From Parasphingorhabdus halotolerans (GTDB taxonomy: Bacteria > Pseudomonadota > Alphaproteobacteria > Sphingomonadales > Sphingomonadaceae), in NCBI RefSeq assembly GCF_012516475.1, contig NZ_CP051217.1, forward strand, positions 1,860,001 to 1,924,000: a DNA stretch of 64,000 bases. Direction: 5' to 3'. Shown here in pieces: positions 26,461 through 35,358 of this stretch (the stretch's first letter is position 1; every line of letters begins with the position of its first letter). The notes under the pieces were generated by a model. That model searched no databases. It was given only the letters and a program-made list of their open reading frames with translations, and had not been told where the DNA came from. The translations under genes were made by a program, and so were the position numbers.

Positions 26461-26972
26461 ATGCGATTGAGACTTATTTTCGCCGGATTCCTGATGACTC
26501 CTGCACTACTAATCGCGTTTCCTGCCGCTGCCGAAGAACCTCCTTCTCCCACTGCACATCAATCAGAAATAATGGAAAAATTTGCCGGCACCTGGAAAGC
26601 CGAAGGTACCTCTTTTGGCCTGCGCTCCAAGTCCACGATGGTCTGGAGCAAAGACCGGCCGACAAATTCTACCGGGTAAAATACCAAATCGATATGGACC
26701 GGGATGGCAAGAACCAAAGCTTTATCGGCCATGGCTATTATACAAACGGCAGCAAGGATGGCTTCTGGGCAGACACCGGCGGCGCACTGCATCCGATGGT
26801 AACGCGCTATTTCGAAAAAATGCTCAGCACCATCTGGGGTGAGGCCGGCGGGCAGCAGGGGCGTTCCAACTACACGTTGAACGAAAATGGCAATATCGAG
26901 GTCGTGGACTGGATTTTGCAAGACGATGGCTGGCGCGAGTTTAACCGAACGATGTTCCGCCGGGTTGACTAA
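26461..26972 (+). pseudogene. secreted protein gene with a one-base frame break
   Basis: The first frame gives a signal peptide (MRLRLIFAGFLMTPALLIAF, cut after PAAA) and KFAGTWKAEGTSFGLRSKST, then stops at 26679. The rest of the protein (ADKFYRVKYQIDMDRDGKNQ to the terminal MFRRVD) continues in the frame one base earlier. Adding one A to the AAA at 26650-26652 joins them as WSKRPADKFYRVKY without any gap. The restored protein would be 170 residues, periplasmic, of unknown function. It may be a true pseudogene or, more likely, a sequencing error. It follows ubiB on the same strand. Confidence 0.7.
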
Positions 26973-27078
26973 GGTTTGCCAAAGAAAACTCTACCGCTAG
27001 ATTCTGAATTGCAGCTACGAAATTTAGCCTGCGATATAGATCACAGCAAAGATCGAATCACATCGCTATAACAGAGCG

Positions 27079-27342
27079 ATGATGAGAAAATTGCCTTTCT
27101 ATTTGCGTGAACATTGCTGGCGGCTTTTGTCCGCCGCCCTATTTCTCGCGCTGGGGTGGATGTTCTGGGAAATCTGGAACGGACCGTTTCCAGACACGCA
27201 TGGCATACCGCGTGCTGGACTTGCTTTCAGCTCAGCCGTTGCGATCTATTTCTGCCGCCGTAAATTAAGCCCCATGGTAGCAGGTCCACTCTATCGCAGC
27301 GGAATAAGGGGCTATCGAGCAATGAACAACAGAAAGACTTAA
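27079..27342 (+). CDS. small membrane protein, 87 residues
   Basis: The protein has two hydrophobic segments (about residues 15-35 and 46-60) separated by a polar loop (EIWNGPFPDTHGIPRAG) and a basic tail. Two adjacent ATG codons give either start; a clear ribosome site is not seen. I do not recognise a family. It is convergent with the proline-rich lipoprotein gene and separated from the preceding pseudogene by about 100 bases. Translation is likely but not proven. Confidence 0.5.
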   Translation: MMRKLPFYLREHCWRLLSAALFLALGWMFWEIWNGPFPDTHGIPRAGLAFSSAVAIYFCRRKLSPMVAGPLYRSGIRGYRAMNNRKT

Positions 27343-27375
27343 ACTACGATATGGCCGTCAATGCCACACCGCTAA

Positions 27376-28368
27376 TCAGGACTGATTGAATTTGCGGAGT
27401 GCCGCCCAAAGTCCTGCCGCCGCAGCAACAACCGATGCCAATGCGACGAGGATTTTCTGGAGCGTCGAAAGGCCGCCTAATATGCTCTCGCTGATCGGCT
27501 TGGGCTTCACGACCACTTCAACCGGATAATATTTGGGTTTCTTGTTCTTCTCAACGCATTTCCCGTCAATGCAGATCTTGGTTTTGATCTTCACCTCCAG
27601 ACGTCTTTTGCCGGTGACCGTTGGTGAGACCATCCATCGCCAACTTTCCTGGCGGTCGCCGACCAGCCGTTTCTGCACCTCCCCCCTGGGTTCAATTGTA
27701 AATCCGTCGCCGGTCAGTTCAATCGCCATGAAATCGGACAGCTGAAATCCTGATATTGTCTGGGTGACTTGATCATCAGATGGAGCGGTTTCAATTTCCA
27801 GTTCCGGATCAGCTTTTGTACCCAATAATAGCGTGACGGGATAAGGTGTCTTCGGATCGACATACATTATCTTGTCATAATTTAACCCGGCTATTCCGGC
27901 TTCGATAGCTGAATTTTGCCGCTCCGCTTCGCGGCAGTTGCTCTCCGAAATCTGCTGCCGGTCGAATATTTCGCATTCAACCAGATTGACTGATCTACTC
28001 ACTGATTCATTGCGAAGACTCTGGCTGCTTGCAGAAGCAACAGTTTGAACTGTTCCTTGGAGTTGGCCACTTCTGGGTGGAACCACATTGAGACTTCCCC
28101 CGCCGCCGATCGTCACGGGAACGGCACCCCACCCCTGTTCTGCGCACGCATCCGATATGACGGGATCGTTCGAAGTTCGGCACAATTCCCGCGTCACGTT
28201 GATATCGAATTGCGGTGGCAACTCGGGTGGAGGACCTGGAGGAGGAGGAGGGGGTGGCGGAGGCGGGGGTGGTGGAGGCGGTGGCTCCACAGATGCACAG
28301 GAACTCAGAAGGCCAGCCGACGGCGCCACAACAACTGCCAATACTATCGCTGAAACAATCCTCTTCAT
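27376..28368 (-). CDS. polyproline lipoprotein with C-terminal membrane anchor
   Basis: This 330-residue protein starts at MKRIVSAIVLAVVVAPSAGL with the lipobox LLSSC. Directly after it come 16 consecutive prolines, then more Pro-rich sequence. The middle domain (about residues 65-270) has two cysteine pairs and a strand-rich C-terminal part ending KTKICIDGKCVEKNKKPKYY. The last 30 residues form a hydrophobic helix (ILVALASVVAAAAGLWAAL) and a short basic tail. It could span the periplasm between a lipid anchor and a membrane helix. Frames upstream to 28719 are not part of the gene. Synthesis of the proline run will need EF-P. Function unknown. Confidence 0.75.
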   Translation of the reverse strand: MKRIVSAIVLAVVVAPSAGLLSSCASVEPPPPPPPPPPPPPPPPGPPPELPPQFDINVTRELCRTSNDPVISDACAEQGWGAVPVTIGGGGSLNVVPPRSGQLQGTVQTVASASSQSLRNESVSRSVNLVECEIFDRQQISESNCREAERQNSAIEAGIAGLNYDKIMYVDPKTPYPVTLLLGTKADPELEIETAPSDDQVTQTISGFQLSDFMAIELTGDGFTIEPRGEVQKRLVGDRQESWRWMVSPTVTGKRRLEVKIKTKICIDGKCVEKNKKPKYYPVEVVVKPKPISESILGGLSTLQKILVALASVVAAAAGLWAALRKFNQS

Positions 28369-28497
28369 TGCACACCCCGTTATAGACCCTGATGCGCGAC
28401 AGGCTTTGGTTTTCTTGATATTATGCACAAAAAACCGAAATTTACCAGCAGCCATCACTTGCATAGGTCGCCTGAGCGCTGCAAAAGGCGAGCAACT

Positions 28498-29769
28498 ATG
28501 ACCAAGCCAAAACATATTCTGCTGATAATCGGTGGCGGGATTGCAGCCTATAAGGCTAGCGAGCTTATTCGCCTGATCAAGAAAGCTGGCATGACTGTGC
28601 GCTGCGTATTGACCGAATCGGGTGCCCAATTTGTGACGCCGATGACGCTCGCCGCGCTGTCGGAGAATGAAGTGCACACGACGCTCTGGTCGCTGAAAGA
28701 TGAAACCGAAATGGGTCACATCCAGCTTTCGCGCGAAGCTGATTTGGTAGTCGTCTGTCCGGCAACCGCAAATTTGCTTGCCAAAATGGCTGGCGGGATC
28801 GCTGATGATCTGGCAACAACGCTGCTTCTAGCCACTGATACACAAGTGATGGCAGTTCCGGCCATGAATGTGCGGATGTGGGACCATGCGGCAACGCGGC
28901 GGAATATATCACAACTGAAAAATGACGGAATTATCATAATGCCGCCTGAGGAAGGCGATATGGCTTGCGGAGAATTTGGTTCCGGAAGATTGCCTGAACC
29001 AGAAGCGGTGATGACAGAAATCGCGTCTTTATTGGGCTCACCATTTTTACCGGTATCGGGATTGCCGCAATCCGAACTTGGTCCCAATCCGTTGGAAGGT
29101 CAGCCCGCCTTCGCACCCGATCAACATAGGCCACTCCATGGTAAACATGTTCTGATCACCGCCGGCCCGACTCGTGAACCAATTGATCCAGTCCGTTACA
29201 TCGCCAACCGATCATCTGGTCGACAGGGGTTTGCCATTGCCGCCGCTGCCGCAGAGGCTGGCGCACAAGTTACGTTGGTTGCCGGTCCCGTCCATTTGGC
29301 AACACCAGCAGGCGTGATGCGCGTTGATGTTGAGACAGCGCTAGAGATGGAAGCGGCAGTAGAGGCTGCGCTGCCTGCGAATGTCGCTATCATGGTGGCT
29401 GCCGTTGCCGACTGGCGCGCGGATAACCGGGCGGAACAAAAGATCAAGAAAAAGGGAGAAGCCCCTGCTCCACTTAAACTGACCGAAAACCCGGACATTT
29501 TGGCCGGCCTGGCAAAACATGACCGGCGTCCTGATCTGCTGATCGGCTTTGCCGCGGAAACAGAAAAAATTGCGGAGCATGCTCGGACAAAGCTGGCGAA
29601 AAAAGGATGCGACTGGATTGTCGCCAATGATGTTTCCGGAGATGTGATGGGCGGCGCGGACAACAGCGTCCACATCGTGACCGCGGAAGGCAATGAAATC
29701 TGGGAACGCCTGCCCAAGCCCGAAGTCGCCAGAAGACTTGTTCAGAAAATTATCGAAGAGATCAGCTAA
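28498..29769 (+). CDS. coaBC: bifunctional phosphopantothenoylcysteine decarboxylase / phosphopantothenate-cysteine ligase
   Basis: This 423-residue enzyme makes 4'-phosphopantetheine for coenzyme A in two steps. The N-terminal CoaC flavoprotein domain has HILLIIGGGIAAYKA and the active-site segment AVPAMNVRMWDH, and the substrate clamp is MPPEEGDMACGEFGSGRL. The C-terminal CoaB domain has ITAGPTREPIDPVRYIANRS and VAAVADWRADN. The start is the ATG at 28498 after AAAAGGCGAG. dut follows after three bases, a conserved pair in many bacteria. Confidence 0.97.
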   Translation: MTKPKHILLIIGGGIAAYKASELIRLIKKAGMTVRCVLTESGAQFVTPMTLAALSENEVHTTLWSLKDETEMGHIQLSREADLVVVCPATANLLAKMAGGIADDLATTLLLATDTQVMAVPAMNVRMWDHAATRRNISQLKNDGIIIMPPEEGDMACGEFGSGRLPEPEAVMTEIASLLGSPFLPVSGLPQSELGPNPLEGQPAFAPDQHRPLHGKHVLITAGPTREPIDPVRYIANRSSGRQGFAIAAAAAEAGAQVTLVAGPVHLATPAGVMRVDVETALEMEAAVEAALPANVAIMVAAVADWRADNRAEQKIKKKGEAPAPLKLTENPDILAGLAKHDRRPDLLIGFAAETEKIAEHARTKLAKKGCDWIVANDVSGDVMGGADNSVHIVTAEGNEIWERLPKPEVARRLVQKIIEEIS

Positions 29770-29772
29770 GTC

Positions 29773-30219
29773 ATGTTTGCACCCATCACTATCGCGGTTA
29801 AACGGCTCGACCATGCCAGCGACCTCCCCTTACCCGGCTATGAAACCAGCGGTTCAGCCGGAATGGATATCCGCGCGGCGGAGGCGTTGACGATTGCCCC
29901 GCACCAGCGCGGATTGGTGGGGACCGGTTTCGCCTTCGCGATTCCAGAAGGTTATGAGGTCCAAGTCCGGCCTCGGTCAGGATTGGCATTGAAGAAGGGC
30001 ATATCCGTGCTCAATACACCGGGAACCATCGACAGCGACTATCGTGGAGAAATCAAAGTGATTCTTGCCAATCTTGGTGAAGAGCCATTCCATGTCGGAG
30101 TTGGTGACCGGATTGCGCAGATTGTTGTTGCTCCCGTCCAGCGCGGAAACCTGCTCGAAGTGAAAGACCTGGATGAAACTAAGCGAGGGACTGGCGGTTT
30201 TGGTTCGACCGGGGTATAG
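29773..30219 (+). CDS. dut: dUTP diphosphatase
   Basis: This 148-residue trimeric enzyme hydrolyses dUTP to dUMP. All five family motifs are readable: [40 protein letters not shown] and [10 protein letters not shown], the last being the mobile C-terminal arm. It is three bases downstream of coaBC and is the second gene of that operon. Length is standard. The next frame, broken by one base, starts 37 bases later. Confidence 0.97.
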   Translation: MFAPITIAVKRLDHASDLPLPGYETSGSAGMDIRAAEALTIAPHQRGLVGTGFAFAIPEGYEVQVRPRSGLALKKGISVLNTPGTIDSDYRGEIKVILANLGEEPFHVGVGDRIAQIVVAPVQRGNLLEVKDLDETKRGTGGFGSTGV

Positions 30220-30256
30220 AATGAGACCAGAATGGTTTTTTTCGAGAGGTACTGTG

Positions 30257-30663
30257 ATGATTGAGTTTTTTGCTGGCTTGGTACTTTCAGGCGCTCTGGC
30301 CGTTGCCGATGACATTGAAATTAAGGAATTATCATCTGATTTCTACAATCTGGAACTGGCGCAATTTGAGAAAAAACTTCCTGTTCTGGAGCGTCACGAA
30401 AGACAGGCCGAACGGATCGCCAAGAAGGCCAATTGCAAACTCCCAAGTGACATTGGCTGGGTGCACGCCCGGGTCGATATGGCACTTGAAGTCTCCCCTC
30501 AGGACGAGTTACCCGCGTTGTTCCGGTCGACACTGGTTGTCGGCAGCTCGAAACATATGTCATCGAGCATATGACAAAATATGCCGGGCGCGATGGCGCG
30601 GTTGTTCGCAATGGCGACAAGAAATGGTACCGTCAGGCGATCACTTTCCGCTGGCCTGAATGA
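30257..30663 (+). pseudogene. hypothetical gene with a one-base frame break, upstream of thiF-like gene
   Basis: The frame from the ATG at 30257 (MIEFFAGLVLSGALAVADD, a signal-like N-terminus) is good to about residue 80 and then runs to a nonsense tail. The continuation in the frame one base earlier reads LETYVIEHMTKYAGRDGAVV and ends at a TGA that overlaps the next ATG, as expected for an operon. Adding one C to CCCC at 30495-30498 restores VSPSGRVTRVVPVDTGCRQL. The restored product is about 135 residues, secreted, unknown. Sequencing error is likely. Confidence 0.65.
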
Positions 30664-31463
30664 GCCCACTTACCGATGAACAGCTGGACCGATATGCGCG
30701 CCATATCGTCCTGAAGGATATTGGCGGAGCGGGGCAGAAAAAGCTGCTCGACGCCCATATATTGATCATTGGTGCCGGGGGTATTGGTTGCCCTGCTATC
30801 CAATATCTTGCGGCGGCCGGGGTTGGCGCACTGACGATCATTGATGATGATGTGGTGTCGCTTTCCAATTTGCAGCGGCAGGTTTTATTTTCCGGTGGGG
30901 ACATTGGCAAAGCGAAAGTGGAAGTTGCCAAAAGTGCCGCGGAGCGCATCAACCCGGATACTCATATAAATACCATAAATCAAAGACTTACCGCGCAACA
31001 TTTTTTCGAAGATGCTGCAGCATTTTTCGCGCCTTTTGACGCGATTATCGACGGTTCCGACAATTATCAGACGCGCCTGCTGGTTTCCGATCTGTCGGTT
31101 GCGCACCGCGTCCCGCTGGTTTCCGCCGCGATTGGCCAGTTTCAGGGGCAGCTTGGCACCTTCCGCGGGTGGGAGGCCGACAAGCCCTGCTACCGCTGCT
31201 TTGTTGGCGACGCGCTCGACCCGGATGACTGCGACAATTGCTCGGAAGTTGGCGTGTTGGGCGCGATGGTGGGACTCATGGGTAGCTTTGCCGCGATGGA
31301 GGCGATCCGCGTGGTCACCGGATTCGGTCAGGATCCCGCCGGAAAACTGCAACTGTTCGACGGCCTCGCCCCGCCATGCGCAGCATCAACCTGCCCAAGG
31401 ACCCGCTGTGCAAAAGTTGCGGAGTGCCTTCCCAAAGCTGACTTGCCTTTTCACATAGCCTGA
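30660..31463 (+). CDS. ThiF/MoeB/HesA-family adenylyltransferase (C-terminus frameshifted)
   Basis: This protein of about 260 residues activates the C-terminus of a ubiquitin-like sulfur carrier by adenylation, as in thiamine or molybdopterin synthesis. The ATP-binding motif GAGGIGCPAIQYLAAAGVGA is near residue 42, the R-finger patch LQRQVLFSGGDIGKAK near residue 72, and DDxxC zinc residues are in DPDDCDNCSEVG. The true C-terminus (MRSINLPKDPLCKSCG, with the second zinc cysteine pair) lies one frame away; adding one C to CCCC at 31369-31372 restores it and moves the stop to 31441. It overlaps the gene before it. Confidence 0.85.
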   Translation: MSPLTDEQLDRYARHIVLKDIGGAGQKKLLDAHILIIGAGGIGCPAIQYLAAAGVGALTIIDDDVVSLSNLQRQVLFSGGDIGKAKVEVAKSAAERINPDTHINTINQRLTAQHFFEDAAAFFAPFDAIIDGSDNYQTRLLVSDLSVAHRVPLVSAAIGQFQGQLGTFRGWEADKPCYRCFVGDALDPDDCDNCSEVGVLGAMVGLMGSFAAMEAIRVVTGFGQDPAGKLQLFDGLAPPCAASTCPRTRCAKVAECLPKADLPFHIA

Positions 31464-31509
31464 CAGATAGTAGCAGTTAAATTTTTAGTGCCCAACAGGG
31501 AGACCCATC

Positions 31510-31920
31510 ATGACATTACCGGTAACCGCAATGACCGCCGCCATTTTGGCGTTGTTCTTCATCTATCTGTCCTACCAGGTGGTCAAACAGCGCGTGCGCA
31601 CGGAAACATCCTTCGGCGCGGGCAACGACGAGCATATGGATATGGTGCGCGGCTGCCAGAGCAACCTGATCGAATATACGCCCGTCACCCTGATCATGCT
31701 GGCGCTGCTCGAACTCAGCAGCGCCAACCATATGGCGCTCATGGTGCTGGCGGTCGCCTTCATGATCGGGCGCTTCCTCCACGTCTTTGGCATGCACCGG
31801 CATCACGCAGGCAAAACTGTAAAATTCCGGCAAATCGCGATGGTGACTACTTGGACCACAATGGTGATCCTGGCGCTATGGATCATTTATCTGTGCGTGA
31901 CAGTGAATTTGCTGAGCTAG
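31510..31920 (+). CDS. MAPEG family membrane protein (second copy)
   Basis: This 136-residue protein has four hydrophobic helices and the MAPEG core: QSNLIEYTPVTLIMLALLEL near residue 55 and GRFLHVFGMHR near residue 87. It differs enough from the protein at 372-812 to be a distinct paralogue. A GGGAGA ribosome site precedes the ATG. The role is probably glutathione-dependent detoxification or an unknown lipid reaction. It follows the ThiF-like gene and ends just before a palindromic repeat. Confidence 0.9.
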   Translation: MTLPVTAMTAAILALFFIYLSYQVVKQRVRTETSFGAGNDEHMDMVRGCQSNLIEYTPVTLIMLALLELSSANHMALMVLAVAFMIGRFLHVFGMHRHHAGKTVKFRQIAMVTTWTTMVILALWIIYLCVTVNLLS

Positions 31921-31933
31921 GCAATTCAATGTG

Positions 31934-32004
31934 CCGTTCGTGCTGAGCTTGTCGAAGCATCTGGATTCGAGCCATCTGTCCTTCGACAGGCTCAGCACGA
32001 ACGG
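31934..32004. repeat. REP-like inverted repeat 1
   Basis: CCGTTCGTGCTGAGCTTG and its near-perfect inverse (CTTCGACAGGCTCAGCACGA...) are separated by about 20 bases. This is the familiar intergenic palindrome of sphingomonads, placed between convergent MAPEG and GFA genes where it may stabilise or end transcripts. Confidence 0.8.
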
Positions 32005-32016
32005 TTGAGGGTTAGT

Positions 32017-32400
32017 TTAAAAACTCGCCCCGTCCACTTCCGTCACCGGCAGGTGCCCCCAGTCAGCCAGATCAAACATCCGCATATTCAACCCCATCCG
32101 CTCCGGCGGCGCGGTTATCGGCGTCCAGTGCGTATGCGACCCGCAGGTCTTGCAATTCCATGTAGTAATCATCCGGTCGCCCTGCACATAGCCATTGAGC
32201 GCACCCTCCGCCGCATCAATCGTCACATCATCAGGATGCCAGTAGCCCCCGATCCAGCCGGTTTTCCGGCATAGAGAACAATTGCATTGTGACACTTGCT
32301 CGGGCAGCCCCGGCACCGTAATCCGCACTGCACCGCAATGGCATCCGCCTTTCATTTCAGACCCGTTTTCAGATCCCTTTTCACGCCGCTTTTCAGACAT
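32017..32400 (-). CDS. GFA (CENP-V type) zinc-binding protein
   Basis: This 127-residue protein has the glutathione-dependent formaldehyde-activating enzyme fold. Zinc ligands are seen in GGCHCGAV (about residue 19), CNCSLCRKTG (about 39) and CKTCGSHTHW (about 83). Many GFA proteins have lost the original activity, so only zinc binding is safely predicted. The ATG at 32400 follows GGAGG and lies inside the end of the sirtuin gene, so the two are translationally coupled. The first 16 residues are basic and atypical of the family. Confidence 0.9.
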   Translation of the reverse strand: MSEKRREKGSENGSEMKGGCHCGAVRITVPGLPEQVSQCNCSLCRKTGWIGGYWHPDDVTIDAAEGALNGYVQGDRMITTWNCKTCGSHTHWTPITAPPERMGLNMRMFDLADWGHLPVTEVDGASF

Positions 32401-33103
32401 GGCTCAAAACCTCCTCTACCCAGTCGGGCACCAGTTCTCCTGCCTTGCCCATCCTGCTTTCGTGAAAATGAAAACTGCCCTCTGACGGGTACAGATTTAT
32501 CTCCAGCGTCTGCGCGCCATAATGCCGCGCGCTTTGCACAAAGCCAGCCGCCGGATAGACCGCACCCGATGTTCCGATCGACACGAACAAATCACACTGC
32601 GCCAGCGCCAGTTCAATTCGCTCCATTTCATAGGGCATTTCCCCGAACCAGACGATATCGGGTCGCAGAAACCCGAATTGATCGCATTTCGGACAGGCAG
32701 GATCGAGCGCCATCTGTCCATCCAAAAAGGACGACCGCTCACCACAGGCCAGACACCAGGCGCTGTTCAGCTCTCCATGCATGTGGAGCAGGCGTTGTGA
32801 TCCAGCCCGGTCATGCAGATCATCGACATTCTGCGTGACCAACAACAAATCACCCGGCCATGCTTGATCGAGTTTGGCCAAAGCCTGATGTGCCGCGTTA
32901 GGCTCCACTGTCTTGAGCTTTGCCCGCCGCTCGTCATAAAATTTCTGCACCAGATCAGGATCGCGCGCAAAGGCCTCCGGCGTCGCAACGTCCTCCACCC
33001 GGTGGCCTTCCCACAGGCCATCGGGTCCGCGAAAAGTGGCGACCCCGCTTTCGGCGCTCACGCCTGCGCCGGTCAGGATGACGATGTTGTGAATGTCTCT
33101 CAT
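32393..33103 (-). CDS. cobB: NAD-dependent protein deacylase (sirtuin)
   Basis: This 236-residue Sir2 enzyme removes acyl groups from lysine using NAD. The NAD-binding GAGVSAESGVATFRG is near residue 12, TQNVDDLHDRAG near residue 95, the catalytic histidine in LLHMHGE near residue 107, and the zinc cysteines in WCLACGE and ACPKCDQ. Length and motifs match CobB class III deacylases. A GFA gene follows with an eight-base overlap. A palindromic repeat lies immediately upstream. Confidence 0.95.
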   Translation of the reverse strand: MRDIHNIVILTGAGVSAESGVATFRGPDGLWEGHRVEDVATPEAFARDPDLVQKFYDERRAKLKTVEPNAAHQALAKLDQAWPGDLLLVTQNVDDLHDRAGSQRLLHMHGELNSAWCLACGERSSFLDGQMALDPACPKCDQFGFLRPDIVWFGEMPYEMERIELALAQCDLFVSIGTSGAVYPAAGFVQSARHYGAQTLEINLYPSEGSFHFHESRMGKAGELVPDWVEEVLSHV

Positions 33104-33113
33104 ATTCCCTTTC

Positions 33114-33196
33114 CGTCATTGCGAGGAGCGACAGCGACGCGGCAATCCAGAGCGGCGAACACGGCTCTGGATTGCCGCGCTGCGCTCGCAATAACG
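33114..33196. repeat. REP-like inverted repeat 2
   Basis: GTCATTGCGAGGAGCGAC and GCGGCAATCCAGAGC face the inverse GCTCTGGATTGCCGCG and GCTCGCAATAACG. This second type of palindrome is common in sphingomonad genomes. It lies in the cobB/dapB intergenic region. Confidence 0.75.
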
Positions 33197-33224
33197 ATGT
33201 AATTTGATTTACCCATTTTCCTTC

Positions 33225-33337
33225 CTCGTCATGCTGAACTTGTTTACCTGCGGTGGTCTCTCGACTCTGCATCCATTTCGCCTCATAGAAACTGCCTAGA
33301 CGATAAATGGACCCTGAACCAAGTTCAGGGTGACGAG
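33225..33337. repeat. REP-like inverted repeat 3
   Basis: CTCGTCATGCTGAACTTG and CAAGTTCAGGGTGACGAG, nearly inverse, bracket about 80 bases. It overlaps the promoter region of dapB. Confidence 0.7.
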
Positions 33338-33351
33338 TGTGGGTGAAAAAG

Positions 33352-34080
33352 ATGACGAAAATCGGAATTATCGGCAGCAAAGGCCGCATGGGGCAGGCGC
33401 TGGTGGACGCCATCGCAGAAGCGGGCCACCACCATGCCGGCGGCGTCGATCAGGGCGATGATCTCGCCGCATTGGTTAGCGCCAGTGACGTGCTGGTCGA
33501 TTTCTCCTCGCCAGCTGCACTGGCCGACAATCTGGTCTGCTGCGCCCAAAATGAAAAACCTATTGTCATCGGCACGACCGGACTGGAGGAATTGCATCAC
33601 AAGCTGATCGACGAGGCGGCAAAGACCATCCCCATCCTGCAAACCGGCAACACCTCGCTCGGCGTCAACATGCTGGCCGCGCTGGTGCAGCAGGCGGCGA
33701 GCAAGCTGGGCGATGACTGGGATATTGAAATCGTCGAAATGCACCACCGCCACAAAGTCGACGCCCCCAGCGGCACCGCCAAATTGCTCGGCGAGGCAGC
33801 CGCAGCAGGGCGCGGCGTCGACCTGAGCGCAAATATTGAATCTGGCCGCGACGGCATCACCGGCGCAAGAGCCAAAGGCGCGATAGGCTTCGCAGCGTTA
33901 AGAGGAGGCTCGGTCGCGGGCGATCACACCGTCATATTGGCGAGCGATGAAGAACGACTGGAACTAACCCACCGCGCCGAAAACCGGATGATCTTTGCGC
34001 GGGGCGCAGTGAAGGCGGCTGGCTGGTTGGCCGGGCAGAGTGCCGGGCGCTATGGGATGGATGGTGTTTTGGGGTTGTGA
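33352..34080 (+). CDS. dapB: 4-hydroxy-tetrahydrodipicolinate reductase
   Basis: This 242-residue enzyme reduces the lysine/diaminopimelate precursor with NAD(P)H. The start MTKIGIIGSKGRMGQALVDA has the Rossmann loop. The family signature EIVEMHHRHKVDAPSGTAK lies near residue 130, with the catalytic His and Lys. The N-terminal extension to 33337 is dropped because the Rossmann strand must begin at the N-terminus. It is in the same pathway as lysA at 15 kb. No other lysine genes are adjacent. Confidence 0.96.
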   Translation: MTKIGIIGSKGRMGQALVDAIAEAGHHHAGGVDQGDDLAALVSASDVLVDFSSPAALADNLVCCAQNEKPIVIGTTGLEELHHKLIDEAAKTIPILQTGNTSLGVNMLAALVQQAASKLGDDWDIEIVEMHHRHKVDAPSGTAKLLGEAAAAGRGVDLSANIESGRDGITGARAKGAIGFAALRGGSVAGDHTVILASDEERLELTHRAENRMIFARGAVKAAGWLAGQSAGRYGMDGVLGL

Positions 34081-34123
34081 TTAAGAAGAATGCGGGCTTT
34101 GGCATTTACGCAACGACGCGCCT

Positions 34124-35353
34124 CTAATTGCTCCCGATTCGGGCGGGCACGTTCAATATCCCATGCACAAACGGGTTATTTGCCCGGACAATATCACCTT
34201 CGAGCTCAAAACTCATTTTGCGTTTCACCATTTCCGAAAGCAAAATCTGAATCTGCAACTCCGCAAGGCGAGCTCCAACGCATCTGTGAACTCCATAACC
34301 GAAAGACAAATGTCGTCTGGCATTTTCCCGATCAGCTATAAACTTGTCAGCATTGTCAAAAACGGCTTCATCGCGGTTGGCAGAGATGTACCAGAGTATA
34401 ATCTTGTCGCCTTCGCGGAATTTGTGACCATGAAACTCGGCATCTGCAACCACAGTGCGGCGCATATGAGCGACCGGCGTTTGCCAGCGGATCACTTCGC
34501 TGGCGGCATTGGGAAGCAGGCTTTCATCATTCTGGATTTTTGCCCATTCATCCGGATATTGGCTGAATGCAACCGGAATAGCAGACATGCTGTTTCGGGT
34601 CGTATCGTTGCCGCCAACGATAAGAAGCGCCATGTTGCCAAGAAATTCCTGAGCATCCATTTTGCCCAAGGCGTCAGAGTGGATCATCATCGAAAGCAGG
34701 TCTGGCGTCTGCTCGGATTTTGATCGTAAATCCCAGAGCTGGTGAAACGCCGTAACCATTTCAAAGATCAGCGCCATGCGCTCTTCCGGAAGATTTTCGA
34801 TCATGTCGAACGACGTGATGGCATCGGACCAAGTGATAAGCTTGTGTCGTTCTTCCCAGGGGTAGTTGAACAAAATTGCGAGCATATCGGTGGTTAGCGG
34901 CACCGACACCCGTTCTACCCAGTTAAACTCTTCATTCCGTGGCAATTCATCCAGCAGGTCTGATGTGCGTTGACGAATTTCATCCGAAAGCCGGGTCATT
35001 TCTGATGGTGTGAAAGCCGGTGAAACCGTACGGCGTTTAGCCGTATGGCGCGGCGGGTCCATTGCTATGAATGTTTCCATCGACATTTGGTCGATTGCCG
35101 CCGACTGGTCCAGAATAGAGATGCCTCCACGCGCGCCTTCGGACGAAAAAATTGCTGGCAGGGCTTCAATCTCGATGATATCCCGATGCTTGGTAATCGA
35201 CCAGTAGGGCCCGTAAGGACTGTCCGCGCAGTGGTGGATGGGTGCTTCCTTGCGCAACTGCCTCATTACGTCATGAACCGATCCGTCAACGAAGCGCTCG
35301 CGAACGCTGGGATCAATGGCGTCAGTTACTTTTTGGTCCAGTTGCGTTGCCAT
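34124..35353 (-). CDS. cytochrome P450
   Basis: This 409-residue soluble bacterial P450 has the oxygen-activating I-helix IVGGNDTTRNS (about residue 245), the ExxR motif EVIRW (about 285), and the heme-binding loop FGYGVHRCVGARLAELQ (cysteine at about residue 352). The fold is close to CYP families that hydroxylate terpenoids or alkanes; the substrate is unknown. The ATG at 35353 is preferred over an upstream TTG because it follows GGAG. No ferredoxin is adjacent. It is five bases downstream of a MarR gene. Confidence 0.94.
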   Translation of the reverse strand: MATQLDQKVTDAIDPSVRERFVDGSVHDVMRQLRKEAPIHHCADSPYGPYWSITKHRDIIEIEALPAIFSSEGARGGISILDQSAAIDQMSMETFIAMDPPRHTAKRRTVSPAFTPSEMTRLSDEIRQRTSDLLDELPRNEEFNWVERVSVPLTTDMLAILFNYPWEERHKLITWSDAITSFDMIENLPEERMALIFEMVTAFHQLWDLRSKSEQTPDLLSMMIHSDALGKMDAQEFLGNMALLIVGGNDTTRNSMSAIPVAFSQYPDEWAKIQNDESLLPNAASEVIRWQTPVAHMRRTVVADAEFHGHKFREGDKIILWYISANRDEAVFDNADKFIADRENARRHLSFGYGVHRCVGARLAELQIQILLSEMVKRKMSFELEGDIVRANNPFVHGILNVPARIGSN

Positions 35354-35358
35354 TTTCT

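Noticed and set aside
26640..26660. programmed -1 frameshifting in the secreted protein gene
   Set aside because: No slippery heptamer or downstream structure is seen; a missing A in a homopolymer run explains it more simply and fits the other breaks.
28045..28353. glycine/arginine-rich plus-strand frames opposite the polyproline lipoprotein
   Set aside because: They are the antisense of the proline codons and have no ribosome site or domain.
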